This document shows, piece after piece, positions 27,157 to 36,109 of a DNA stretch of 64,000 bases. This DNA is from Aliishimia sp039978895 (GTDB lineage: Bacteria > Pseudomonadota > Alphaproteobacteria > Rhodobacterales > Rhodobacteraceae): positions 124,001 through 188,000 of the forward strand of contig JBDWAL010000057.1 of the NCBI GenBank assembly GCA_039978895.1, in the 5' to 3' direction. The notes under the pieces are model-generated. The model was not told where the DNA came from. It did not search any database and saw only the letters and a list, made by a program, of their open reading frames with translations. Each line of letters starts with the position of its first letter. The stretch's first letter is position 1. The translations under genes were made by a program, and so were the position numbers.

Positions 27157-29000
27157 GCTTGATGCCGCCCAGAAATGGTCTGCCCATGCAGCCCCAACGA
27201 CTGGACGCGCATGATCGCGACGATCTGCACATGGCGGACGCCCCGCCGCGCAGTACATTTTGGCGGCTTGCTGTCTTTGTCCCTGCGCTGATCGGCACGG
27301 GCGCACTGTTGGCGGGGCTGTTTTCATGGCTGAACATGGGCGGCATGACGTGGTTGGAATGGACGCTTTTGGCGTTGATCGGGGTCAGTTTTGTTTGGGT
27401 GGCGCTGTCGGTGTCCACTGTGATTGTTGGCCTTGCTGGCTTGCTGCGCCGCACTGCCAAACCCGCGCCCGAACGTGGTGCTATGGACATCGCGCTGTTG
27501 GTCCCAATCTATAACGAGGTGCCCTCGGACGTGTTTGGCAACGCCTCGGCCATGCTGGACGACCTGCAACGGCGTGGGTCTGCGCACCGTTTCACGTTGT
27601 TTGTGCTCTCGGACACCCGCGACGACGCGATTGCGGAACAAGAATTGCGCGCCTTTGAAGAGCTCCGCCGGGATGCATCTGTGGACATGTGCGTTCACTA
27701 TCGACGCCGTGACATGAACACCGACAAGAAGGTCGGCAATGTCACCGATTGGATCACAGGTTGGGGCGCTGGATACGAGGCCATGTTGGTCTTGGACGCG
27801 GATAGTTTGATGTCAGGACGCACCATCGTGGCCTTGGCCGATGAGTTGGCTTCGGACGCGGCGGTCGGCTTGGTGCAATCCTTCCCGACCTTGATCGGCG
27901 CAGAAACCGTTTTTGCCCGCATCCAGCAGTTTTCCAACATCGCATACGGGTGGCTTTTGGCCGAAGGACTGGCCCTTTGGAGCCAAACCGAGGGCAATTA
28001 TTGGGGCCACAACGCGATGATCCGCACCAAGGCATTTGCATCCTCGGCTGGGTTGCCGCATTTGCCGGGCGATCGCCTGATCCTGTCCCATGATTTTGTC
28101 GAAGCCGGGCTGTTACGCCGGGCCGGTTGGCGGGTGCGGTTCTTGCCGCGTTTGTCTGGTAGCTTTGAGGAAACGCCGGGGACATTGATAGATTACGTGC
28201 TGCGCGATCGACGTTGGTGTCGCGGCAATCTGCAACACTTGCGCCTCTTGAGCATGCCCGGTTTGCACATTGTGTCGCGCTTTCACATGTTTGCCGGGGC
28301 GGTTGCGTATTTGCTGTCGCCTGCGTGGTTTGCATTGTTGCTTGCCTGGGCGCTTTTGGGCAAGAACGAGACCGAGAACGTGATCCGGTATTTCAATGAA
28401 TCCAGTCCGTTATACCCGGATTGGCCGCAAATGACGCAAATCAATGAAGCGTTGTTTTTGGTGATCATGTATGCGGTTTTGCTGACGCCAAAGCTGACCG
28501 GGGCTGTGATCATCGCCGTGCATCCGAAGGCGCATCGTATCTTTGGGGGCCGTGTGAAGTTCACCATCGCGTTCCTGTCCGAAGTGCTATTGAGCATCCT
28601 TTACGCGCCCGTTTTGATGATCCAACAATGTCGCGCCGTGGTGCGGGCAATCGTGACCACCGAAGAGCCTTGGACACCGCAATCGCGCGCAGCACACGGA
28701 TATGGCTGGCGCGTTTTGGTGCGCTTTCACTGGCTTGAAACCTTGCTTGGGTTGGCGTTGTTGACCGGTCTGGTCGCAGGTTTGGTTTCGTTTTGGCTGA
28801 CGCCAATCGTGGTATCGTTGGTGCTGGCCATCCCATTATCTGCGCTCTCAAGCTTCAACCTCGCCCGTCGCGCGCCCGCTGGCTTTCGCATCGATAGCCC
28901 CAACACCTTGCGCGAACCCGCCATCGTATCGCGCGCACGGCTGGAACGCGTTCGGATGAAAGCGACGCTGGACGGCTCTGTGAAGACGGCTGCGGAATAA
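27153..29000 (+). CDS. opgH: Glucans biosynthesis glucosyltransferase OpgH/MdoH
   Basis: A 615-residue inner-membrane family 2 glycosyltransferase. It polymerises glucose from UDP-glucose and passes the glucan across the membrane. Two N-terminal helices (about 45-110) precede the cytoplasmic catalytic domain: VPIYNEVPSDVFGNASAML, LVLDADSLMSG with the metal-binding DxD, and the RDRRWCRGNLQH motif equivalent to QxxRW. About six C-terminal helices follow. The protein lacks the long cytoplasmic N terminus of the roughly 850-residue E. coli enzyme. The ATG at 27153 overlaps the opgG stop, and a GTG at 27141 is an alternative. Confidence 0.94.
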   Translation: MSLMPPRNGLPMQPQRLDAHDRDDLHMADAPPRSTFWRLAVFVPALIGTGALLAGLFSWLNMGGMTWLEWTLLALIGVSFVWVALSVSTVIVGLAGLLRRTAKPAPERGAMDIALLVPIYNEVPSDVFGNASAMLDDLQRRGSAHRFTLFVLSDTRDDAIAEQELRAFEELRRDASVDMCVHYRRRDMNTDKKVGNVTDWITGWGAGYEAMLVLDADSLMSGRTIVALADELASDAAVGLVQSFPTLIGAETVFARIQQFSNIAYGWLLAEGLALWSQTEGNYWGHNAMIRTKAFASSAGLPHLPGDRLILSHDFVEAGLLRRAGWRVRFLPRLSGSFEETPGTLIDYVLRDRRWCRGNLQHLRLLSMPGLHIVSRFHMFAGAVAYLLSPAWFALLLAWALLGKNETENVIRYFNESSPLYPDWPQMTQINEALFLVIMYAVLLTPKLTGAVIIAVHPKAHRIFGGRVKFTIAFLSEVLLSILYAPVLMIQQCRAVVRAIVTTEEPWTPQSRAAHGYGWRVLVRFHWLETLLGLALLTGLVAGLVSFWLTPIVVSLVLAIPLSALSSFNLARRAPAGFRIDSPNTLREPAIVSRARLERVRMKATLDGSVKTAAE

Positions 29001-29287
29001 GCGCACGGGCTGGTTTGCCAAGGGGCTCGACCCCGGGCTTTGGCGCTTTGGCCTCAACATCGCAGCTGCGTTTTCGTGCACTTTCTGGCTTGGAATACCC
29101 TTAACTGCTTTTCGGCAAAAGACAGCCCCTTCGCGGAGCGTTCGGCGCTTGATGCGCTAATCATCTCCATTTGGGGGGGCGGTCGGCTTGATCTGTTGCG
29201 CGCCAACACCAAAACGTCCGAACCCAGACTTGAGTTTTAATCTCGTGCCCGCAAGAATGGTCACATATTCTCGCGGGGACCCGACAC

Positions 29288-29920
29288 ATGGTGGACATAC
29301 AGACAATCCTTCTTTTCAGCGCTGCAAGCTTTGCGCTTTCCGTAACGCCGGGTCCTGACATGATATTGGTTGCGGCAAGAAGTGCGGCGCAGGGTCGAAC
29401 CGCAGGACTGGTCACGCAAGTCGGGATCTCTGCCGGGTCGGCATTTCACGCCATAATTTTGGCGCTTGGACTGTCCCAATTGTTCTTAGCCGTACCCTAT
29501 GCATATGATTTGGTGAGGTATCTTGGTGCGGCGTATCTGCTGTTTCTTGCTTGGCAGGCTTTCACCGCGCGTGACGGCTTTGCTTCGGGCACATCCACCG
29601 AAAAGCAGCACTCATTATTGGTGATCTTTAGACAGGGTTTCATTTCGAACGTGCTGAACCCAAAGGTTGCGCTGTTCTATTTGGCGCTTTTCCCGCAGTT
29701 TTTGGACCCGGCGGCAGGCTCCGTTGCGTTTCAGGTCTTGGTACTGGCAAGCGTCTTTCTGGCCATAGACTTCGCGGTTCATCTGGTGGTGATTTGGTTG
29801 GCGGGAAGCATCAGGTCGCTTTCAGCCAACGGGGCGGGATTTGCAAACTGGTCAAGATACTTCCTTGGGCTCATCTTTGGTGGGCTTGCCGCAAAGCTGG
29901 TGTTTGACGGGCAACGTTAA
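29288..29920 (+). CDS. LysE/RhtB family translocator
   Basis: A 210-residue inner-membrane exporter with about six helices. The N-terminal LSVTPGPDMILVAARSAAQGR is the LysE/RhtB signature. GFISNVLNPKVALFYLALFPQF is the conserved second half-motif. The family exports amino acids such as threonine, homoserine or lysine, and sometimes homoserine lactones. The substrate is not predictable here. The 287 bp upstream hold no gene I can support. Confidence 0.9.
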   Translation: MVDIQTILLFSAASFALSVTPGPDMILVAARSAAQGRTAGLVTQVGISAGSAFHAIILALGLSQLFLAVPYAYDLVRYLGAAYLLFLAWQAFTARDGFASGTSTEKQHSLLVIFRQGFISNVLNPKVALFYLALFPQFLDPAAGSVAFQVLVLASVFLAIDFAVHLVVIWLAGSIRSLSANGAGFANWSRYFLGLIFGGLAAKLVFDGQR

Positions 29921-30011
29921 TTTTTGAGCAATCGAACGACATCATCCCACCACTCTGGGAAGAGGGATGTGGCGTTCGCGGGCATAAATGCACTGGGGTG
30001 AGAATTAGGTG

Positions 30012-30872
30012 ATGCGCAACGTAGTGCTTGGGGCGTCTTTGGTCGCATTGCTTCTGGTCGTGTTGGGTTTTCTGGGTCATTTGGCCAGAAGCTTTGACAC
30101 GATTTCGATGGGGCGACCACTTTTCGCATTGTTGTGTGGTGTCGGCGTCTTTGCCGCCAAGCCGCGCTGGCTTAAGCTGAGTTTTGCGGTGGTCGTGGCG
30201 GGGGTCTTCTTCAACCTCGCAAACCTGTTTTTGTCGCAGGAGCCCGGCGGTGACATTCGGGTTTATTCAAAGAACCTATGGTTTGCAAATTCCGAAATTC
30301 CCGCTTTGGTCGCCGATATTGAGGCCGCGCGTGTTGATGTCGTGATGTTACAAGAGGTTTCGGATCGAAATAACACTGTTCTGGAGCGGCTCAAAACCAG
30401 TCATCCTTATCAGCACCTTTGTCGCTTTTCAGCCTGGAGCGGGGTCGCGCTCGCGTCACGTCATCCCTTTGTTGGGGAGCCCATCTGTTCAAACTCGCGC
30501 GCGGTTGCCGCCGCCCCCATTCAACTCAAGACGGAAAAAATCTGGGTGGTGTCCGCGCATATCCCTTGGCCGTGGCCGCATGACAGTCGCGCCAATGAAG
30601 CGGCGGCCGAAAGGGTTCTGTCGGATCTGGACGGCGCTGTAATCATTGCAGGGGACTTCAACACCATGCCGTGGTCCGAGCGTGTCCAACATTTTGCATC
30701 AATCACGCAAACGCAACTTGCGGGCCCTATCCGAGCCACGTTTGATCTAAAGAAAGTGCCGCTCCCGCTTGATTTTGCGTTGGCCCCGCATGGCGGTTCC
30801 GTTGAAATACGCCCGCGACTTGGGTCTGACCACGCCGGAATTTTGGCCGATCTCAGGCTTTGGCCGCGCTAA
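30012..30872 (+). CDS. Endonuclease/exonuclease/phosphatase family membrane protein
   Basis: A 286-residue protein with three N-terminal hydrophobic segments (about 2-75) and an EEP-fold catalytic domain facing the periplasm. Catalytic motifs are LQEVSDRN, SAHIPWPWP, GDFNTMPWS and the terminal GSDHAGI, so the metal-dependent phosphodiesterase site is complete. The substrate may be nucleic acid, phospholipid or inositol phosphate; sequence alone does not decide. The start is the ATG at 30012, with a TTAGG site upstream. The adjacent GTG at 30009 is equally in frame. It is convergent with the peptidoglycan-binding gene. Confidence 0.85.
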   Translation: MRNVVLGASLVALLLVVLGFLGHLARSFDTISMGRPLFALLCGVGVFAAKPRWLKLSFAVVVAGVFFNLANLFLSQEPGGDIRVYSKNLWFANSEIPALVADIEAARVDVVMLQEVSDRNNTVLERLKTSHPYQHLCRFSAWSGVALASRHPFVGEPICSNSRAVAAAPIQLKTEKIWVVSAHIPWPWPHDSRANEAAAERVLSDLDGAVIIAGDFNTMPWSERVQHFASITQTQLAGPIRATFDLKKVPLPLDFALAPHGGSVEIRPRLGSDHAGILADLRLWPR

Positions 30873-30905
30873 TTCGCCCCCCGCGTGGACGGGCGGCAGA
30901 CGACC

Positions 30906-31547
30906 TCAACTCAGTGCCTTGTCGACCAAAGGGATGAACCGTTGGGTGAACATCTTCTTTTGCTTTTCTCTTGCGGCGTCAAAAAGGCCCAGATGTTTCT
31001 GATATTGACCGTATAGATAATCGGCGCCATCGGCCATTTCCGTCACGCCTTGCACGTCTTTGTCCTTTACCCATTGGGTGTAGGCTTCTTGATGCTTAAC
31101 GATTTCCTCAAGCAATTCGAGGACGCGTTCTTCGTTCTTATCCACGTCTTTTTGGATTGTTTGAGTTTCTTTGCCCATCAAAAGGAACTGTTTTTCGATG
31201 TCTTTCAGGGCCTTTCGGACATGCACCAATTCATTATTGATCTGCGTCGGCCCGCCCACACCTTGCGTTTTGAGGCCCCGTTTCCAACTGGCCAATTTGG
31301 CGCGACAATCTTCGACGCGCATCTTCGGCATCTTCGGACCTGGCCCAACGCCGAGCTTTGCCAACGTGTTCATGCCCGCAACACCATCGGGTTTGAGTTT
31401 GTTCTTCTTTTGGAATTTCTTCACCGCAGCTTCGGTCTGTTTGCCGAACTGCCCATCCAGATCAAGCTTGCTCGACACCGCCTTGTTGAGCGCCTTTTGA
31501 AGCTCGATCACGTCCTTGCCTTTGGATTTCGCCTTTAAAACAGCCAT
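30906..31547 (-). CDS. Peptidoglycan-binding domain protein with coiled coil
   Basis: A 213-residue protein. Residues about 8-62 form a PG_binding_1 module (GKDVIELQKALNKAV, LDGQFGKQTEAAVKKFQKKNKL, DGVAGMNTLAKLG). The remaining 140 residues are highly charged and helical, probably a coiled coil (about 95-165), with no enzyme motif. There is no signal peptide or membrane segment, which is odd for a wall-binding module. The protein may be exported by another route, or the module may have a non-wall role. GGGGGA 8 bases before the ATG at 31547 fixes the start. Confidence 0.8.
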   Translation of the reverse strand: MAVLKAKSKGKDVIELQKALNKAVSSKLDLDGQFGKQTEAAVKKFQKKNKLKPDGVAGMNTLAKLGVGPGPKMPKMRVEDCRAKLASWKRGLKTQGVGGPTQINNELVHVRKALKDIEKQFLLMGKETQTIQKDVDKNEERVLELLEEIVKHQEAYTQWVKDKDVQGVTEMADGADYLYGQYQKHLGLFDAAREKQKKMFTQRFIPLVDKALS

Positions 31548-31850
31548 ACTTTTCCCCCTCAAATCATCGTCAAAAAATGGATTTTATAAAATCTATCGCC
31601 AGCCTAGTTCGCGCGCGCCAATGCAGCCAGACCTATTTAAACACATTGGGTTTGCATAAAACGTCAGGCGAAAAAGCGCTGGCCGGTGGCGCTTTTGAGG
31701 GGGAGCACCGACCTAACCTTGCGAAATGCGCCACGTTTGACACACAGCTAGGCCCTGCACGCGTGGGGTTGGCGCGCAAATCCGGACACCACAAACGCGA
31801 AAGGGCGGGATCAGCCCCGCCCTTCCTAACATGGTATGACACCGCCCCAA
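31548..31850. other. Intergenic region between the monooxygenase and peptidoglycan-binding genes
   Basis: About 300 bp containing the monooxygenase terminator and, to its left, the promoter region of the minus-strand peptidoglycan-binding gene. No gene is supported here. Confidence 0.5.
31801..31824 (-). terminator. Terminator hairpin after the flavin monooxygenase gene
   Basis: Perfect 9-bp stem (AAGGGCGGG at 31801-31809, CCCGCCCTT at 31816-31824), 6-nt loop, 26 bp past the monooxygenase stop codon on the minus strand. Confidence 0.7.
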
Positions 31851-33650
31851 TCAGCTGAGGTGGTGCACCTCTTGCAGGCCGTAAACTGGGGTTGCGATCC
31901 CCTCCATCCGGGCCTTGATTTGCAAAGCAAGGAACTGCGAATAGTGGCGCGATTGGTGCAAATTGCCGCCATGGAACCACATGGCTTCCTGCTGTGTCGG
32001 CTTCCACATATTGCGCTGCTCGCCTTCCCAGGGGCCGGGATCTTTGGGCGTGTCCGAACCAAGGCCCCAGCATTTGCCAACCTTGTCGGCAGTGTCCTGA
32101 TCCACCAAATCCGCGACCCACCCGTTCATCGATGCATAACCCGTGGCATAGACAATCACATCTGCGTCCAGTTTGGTGCCATCCGCCAGCACCACGCCGT
32201 CCTCGACCACGTGGTCAACCTGTCCCGCTTGCAGCTTTACTTTGCCATCGATGATCAGCTGACTTGCGCCCACATCGATGTAATAGCCCGACCCGCGCCG
32301 CAGGTATTTCATAAACAAACCAGAGCCATCCGCGCCCCAATCCAATTGAAAGCCTGCCTTTTCGAGACCCGCATAGAAATCCGCGTCCTCGGCTTTGATC
32401 GTGTCGTAAACCGGGATTTGGAACGTGTGCAGGATTTGATAGGGCAGCGAGGCAAAGATCAGATCGGCCTTTTGCGTGGTGACCCCAGCTTCCACGGCGC
32501 GTTCGGAATAAAGATCGCCCAAGCCATGTTCCATCAGCGGTTCAGAGCGCACAATATGAGTCGAAGAGCGCTGCACCATCGTCACATCGACGTCGTTCTC
32601 CCAAAGTGCGGCACAGATGTCATGCGCGGAATTGTTCGAGCCAACCACAACAGCCTTCTTGCCCGCATATGCATCAGGACCTGCATGTTTGCTTGAATGG
32701 TGTTGGTCGCCCTTAAACGCATCCATGCCTGGAAAATCGGGGACATTGGGCTGGGCGGACATGCCCGTGGCGAAGATCAATTGTTTGGGCTTCAGTGTGA
32801 CCTGCTCGCCGTTGCGATCCACCGTCACGGTCCATTCTTTGGAGGCCTCGTCAAAGCTGGCCTTTTGCACCGTTGAGTGCGTCCAGTAGTTCAGCTCCAT
32901 GATCTTGGTATACATTTCAAGCCAGTCGCCAAGTTTGTCCTTGGGCGCAAACACCGGCCAATTTGGCGGGAACGGAAGGTATGGCAGGTGGTCGTACCAA
33001 ACAGGGTCATGCAAGCAGAGCGACTTATAGCGGTTGCGCCATGAATCCCCGGCGCGTGCGTTTTTCTCGATGATGATCGTGGGCACACCAAGTTGACGCA
33101 GCCGCGCACCCAGAGCGATCCCGCCCTGCCCGCCGCCGATAATCACCGTATAGGGTTGGTCGGAATAGCCCAGTTCGGCCAGCTCTTTTTCGCGCTCTTC
33201 GGCCCATGACAACCGGCCCTTGCCCGCGCCATGTTTGGCCCCCATCGCGCGCTCATAGCCAAGCGGTTCTTCGTGGCCTTTCAACTCGGCCATGGTGGTC
33301 AACAGGGTGAAAACCTTGCCTTCAATCAAGCGAACCATGCCATAGCCGCGCGCCACGCCGGTCTCGAATGTGATCCACGCGGTCACAACACCATCTTCTT
33401 GCGTGGCCACTTCGCCCTCTGCGATCTGCCATGCGGTGGGTTTGGTGCTGGAGAGTTGCGCCTCCAGCATCGCGCGGACCTGTTCAGGCCCCTCCATCGT
33501 GCGAATATTCCACGTGAACGACACAAGGTCACGCCAGTAGCAATCTTGTCCAAACAGCGCCACAGCCGCGTCAATATCGCCGCCTTCTAGCGCCGCACCG
33601 AAAGTATCAAGAAATTCGTTAACATGATCGTTCGGGGTTGAATCTAACAT
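31851..33650 (-). CDS. NTF2/SnoaL-like domain fused to a flavin-containing monooxygenase
   Basis: A 599-residue cytosolic flavoprotein. Residues about 1-130 form a SnoaL/NTF2-like cup (LDTFGAALEGGDIDAAVALFGQDCYWRDL). Residues about 165-599 form a Baeyer-Villiger/FMO-type oxidoreductase with the FAD site VIIGGGQGGIALGARLRQLG. The NADPH site is KKAVVVGSNNSAHDICAALWE, and an ATGYASMNGW motif is near the C terminus. It should oxygenate a small organic compound using NADPH and O2. Such fusions occur in Actinobacteria and Proteobacteria. The substrate is unknown. The gene stands alone, and a strong hairpin follows it. Confidence 0.88.
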   Translation of the reverse strand: MLDSTPNDHVNEFLDTFGAALEGGDIDAAVALFGQDCYWRDLVSFTWNIRTMEGPEQVRAMLEAQLSSTKPTAWQIAEGEVATQEDGVVTAWITFETGVARGYGMVRLIEGKVFTLLTTMAELKGHEEPLGYERAMGAKHGAGKGRLSWAEEREKELAELGYSDQPYTVIIGGGQGGIALGARLRQLGVPTIIIEKNARAGDSWRNRYKSLCLHDPVWYDHLPYLPFPPNWPVFAPKDKLGDWLEMYTKIMELNYWTHSTVQKASFDEASKEWTVTVDRNGEQVTLKPKQLIFATGMSAQPNVPDFPGMDAFKGDQHHSSKHAGPDAYAGKKAVVVGSNNSAHDICAALWENDVDVTMVQRSSTHIVRSEPLMEHGLGDLYSERAVEAGVTTQKADLIFASLPYQILHTFQIPVYDTIKAEDADFYAGLEKAGFQLDWGADGSGLFMKYLRRGSGYYIDVGASQLIIDGKVKLQAGQVDHVVEDGVVLADGTKLDADVIVYATGYASMNGWVADLVDQDTADKVGKCWGLGSDTPKDPGPWEGEQRNMWKPTQQEAMWFHGGNLHQSRHYSQFLALQIKARMEGIATPVYGLQEVHHLS

Positions 33651-33746
33651 CTTTAGCCTCCCAACTTATGATAGAGGCAACCTGCCAAACCCAACCCCAC
33701 TTGGCGACAGATTCGACAGCAAATAAGACAATGGTCGTAAGTTGGC

Positions 33747-34601
33747 TCAGTTCAGCGCATCGCCGCCTTCAAACCATTCAAGCGCCATCGTCGCCCATCC
33801 GCGCGGCATCGCATGCCCCCCCGGGAACATCGCGAAACTCAACGCAGAATCCGGCGCGCATTTCGTCCAAGTCCGGGTCCAGAACGCGCCATCTGATCTG
33901 CGCCGGTCCGGCATATGGTTCACGCAATCATTGGCCACGCGCCATGTATCCAAGGTCGAAAACACATCACCTTGCACAACCGCATTCGGGTCACGCGCAT
34001 TGGTGCCACGCACCGCGCGCCCCTCTAAGGGCACCGTGCCATCATTCCAGCCATGGGTGTGCAAAAGCTTCACAGGTCCTTCGCAACTTTGCGGATGCGG
34101 GCGCCACATGCCGCCGGCCACAGGGGCATAAGCCGCAAACGTGTCCGGCGCGAAACACGCCACATAAGAGGTCATCGACCCGCCAATCGAGAAGCCCGAC
34201 AGCAACACATTGTCACTATCATACCCAAACCGCGTCGCGCCATCCGCCTTAACACGGGCCAAAAATTCAATTTCATCACGTGCCGCAGGCCAGTCCGGAT
34301 GGAACGACCAGCCCCGACCCGAACGCCCTTCGCGCGGCGTGCCATCCGCTGCAATCACCACATAGCCCGCGTCAACAAAGCGGTTTACCATGCCCGTCAT
34401 GCGCATCGACCCTTGGCCCGAACTGCCCCAGCCATGCAGGAAAACCAGCGCACCTTTGGGCGTGCCATCTGGAACGACCGCGTGATAAGAGCCGCCTTCG
34501 ATCTCGCAGACGGCCTCGTCCGAACCGCATCCCGCCTGCGCAGAAGAACCAACGACACAGATCGCAGCGGCTGCCATGAACCGTTTCACAAACCCCATCA
34601 T
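33747..34601 (-). CDS. Secreted alpha/beta hydrolase, PHB depolymerase/LpqC-like esterase
   Basis: A 284-residue exported esterase of the LpqC/poly(3-hydroxybutyrate) depolymerase-like family. It has a signal peptide (about 1-24). The oxyanion region is LVFLHGWGSSGQGSM, the nucleophile elbow is GFSIGGSMTSY, and late HGWNDGTVPLEG and PGGHAMPRGW supply the Asp and His. Cysteine pairs suggest disulfides in the periplasm. The start at 34601 overlaps the TGA of the rhodanese gene (ATGA), so the two are co-translated. The true substrate (polyester, feruloyl ester or other) is undetermined. Confidence 0.85.
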   Translation of the reverse strand: MMGFVKRFMAAAAICVVGSSAQAGCGSDEAVCEIEGGSYHAVVPDGTPKGALVFLHGWGSSGQGSMRMTGMVNRFVDAGYVVIAADGTPREGRSGRGWSFHPDWPAARDEIEFLARVKADGATRFGYDSDNVLLSGFSIGGSMTSYVACFAPDTFAAYAPVAGGMWRPHPQSCEGPVKLLHTHGWNDGTVPLEGRAVRGTNARDPNAVVQGDVFSTLDTWRVANDCVNHMPDRRRSDGAFWTRTWTKCAPDSALSFAMFPGGHAMPRGWATMALEWFEGGDALN

Positions 34602-35083
34602 TGAACCGCCACCACAGGCAAACCAGCTCGCAACCATCCCGGCCCAGCGCCAGAGCCAAGCATGCCTTCTGGCACGTCAATAATCTGGGAAAAACCCGCA
34701 GCCGTCAGCCGCTCGGTCATTTTGCGCGACCGCACACCACGCGCGCAGATCAGGGCCACCGGAGCGTCGGTTGCGCCCTTGGTCAGAACCAACAGCGCTT
34801 GCGTGAAGTCGTCGCGTCGCATGTCGATGGGGTGCGCGCCCTCGCCGACACCTGTGCGCGCCCATTCATCAGGGCGGCGGATGTCGATCAAAAAGACGTC
34901 GCCCGCATTGGCCTTGTTGTGCGCATCTGAGACGGTCAGCGCGCCGCCTGCAATTGTGGCGCCCACGTTGAACCAATTGGCTGCAAACACGCCGCCTGCT
35001 GCACATGTCGCAGCCGCGCCAACAATCAGGCCGCGCCGGGTGACCTTGAACTTTGCACCCGTGTGTGGTGTGACGTCAGACAT
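34598..35083 (-). CDS. Rhodanese-like domain protein, membrane anchored or exported
   Basis: A 161-residue single-domain rhodanese. Residues about 15-38 are VTRRGLIVGAAATCAAGG and further hydrophobic sequence, a signal anchor with a weak twin-arginine character. The domain holds DVFLIDIRRPDEW and the active-site loop ALICARGVRSRKM, with the catalytic cysteine present, so sulfur transfer is possible. It overlaps the esterase gene downstream. What links a sulfurtransferase to an esterase here is not clear. Confidence 0.83.
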   Translation of the reverse strand: MSDVTPHTGAKFKVTRRGLIVGAAATCAAGGVFAANWFNVGATIAGGALTVSDAHNKANAGDVFLIDIRRPDEWARTGVGEGAHPIDMRRDDFTQALLVLTKGATDAPVALICARGVRSRKMTERLTAAGFSQIIDVPEGMLGSGAGPGWLRAGLPVVAVQ

Positions 35084-35189
35084 TGCACATGCTCCTTACA
35101 TTCGCTTTTCGATATGTAAGCCGAGCCGCGAAAAAACGCCAAAGTTGGTTTGGCGTCTCTCAATCTTGTGAAGATCGCATCGCACCCTG

Positions 35190-35972
35190 TTAATTCAAGC
35201 GGGGCGGCTTTTTGGGGTCCAAGCCGGGACCGTATCCGGGGATTTGCATCTCTTGGGGGGCTTCTGGCTCTGGCAACTCAAATTCAAACGCAACCCGCTT
35301 CATCTTCACCACCGACGGATCATCCTGCGCGAAAAAGCCCACATCAAGAAAGCCCGCATCGATCCCTGAAAACGTCACCGCCTCAGAGGCCGCGCGCGCC
35401 AAAGCCGGTTCTGCGCGCACTTCTGCACCAACAAGTGCAAGCAAAAACCCTGTGGTTTCATCCGCGTAGCGCACCTGCACCAGTAAAGCCGCCTGCGCGA
35501 TCTTCCCCGCTTTTGACAGCCGCTCAGCTAGCCCCATCAGCAAGGTTTCGGGCACGCCCCGTGGGGGCAAAAATTCCACAATCTGCGCTTCGGTCTGGTC
35601 CGGGCCATCCCCACCCAACGTGTCCACCAACCAAGACAGCGCATCAGGTGGCAACAACATAGCGGACGGGGCCACGTCAAGATTAAGCCCCAAACCGATC
35701 CCCTGCTCTGCCAAAAGCTGAGCAACGATGCGGCCGGGCAATGCAACATAAGGCACAGGTTTGGACGTAAACTCCGCCATGCGTTCCAAAGTATCAAACA
35801 CCAACACAAAGTCTTGCCCCTCAACGGGGAACAATTGCGGCTCGATGTCCTCGCCCTCGGGCTCCTTTTCGAGCAACATAAACAGCTCGGCATCCGCAAG
35901 TGTTGCGTAAAACTGCAACCGACCTGCGTCGCTGGCCTCCATGCTTTGATGGGCTGTGTCGAGTTCCGTCAT
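35190..35972 (-). CDS. SseB family protein
   Basis: A 260-residue cytosolic protein of the SseB family (enhanced serine sensitivity). The N-terminal half carries the SseB core (LFMLLEKEPEGEDIEPQLFPVEGQDFVLVFDTLERMAEF). The C-terminal part is an SseB_C-like domain with an acidic, Pro-rich tail. The family's role is poorly defined, linked to serine tolerance in E. coli. It lies about 110 bp after the rhodanese pair start and is divergent from nothing obvious. Confidence 0.82.
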   Translation of the reverse strand: MTELDTAHQSMEASDAGRLQFYATLADAELFMLLEKEPEGEDIEPQLFPVEGQDFVLVFDTLERMAEFTSKPVPYVALPGRIVAQLLAEQGIGLGLNLDVAPSAMLLPPDALSWLVDTLGGDGPDQTEAQIVEFLPPRGVPETLLMGLAERLSKAGKIAQAALLVQVRYADETTGFLLALVGAEVRAEPALARAASEAVTFSGIDAGFLDVGFFAQDDPSVVKMKRVAFEFELPEPEAPQEMQIPGYGPGLDPKKPPRLN

Positions 35973-36109
35973 CTAAAAATGCCTCCGTTGCGGGGCGGCT
36001 TATTCCCCCGCATGCGTTTCACGCCGTGGGTATTGCGCCCGCTGCAAGGCGGCAACATAAAACAGTGCCATGGGCGGATTTTTAACGGCGTTTGGTGGCG
36101 ACGGGCGCA

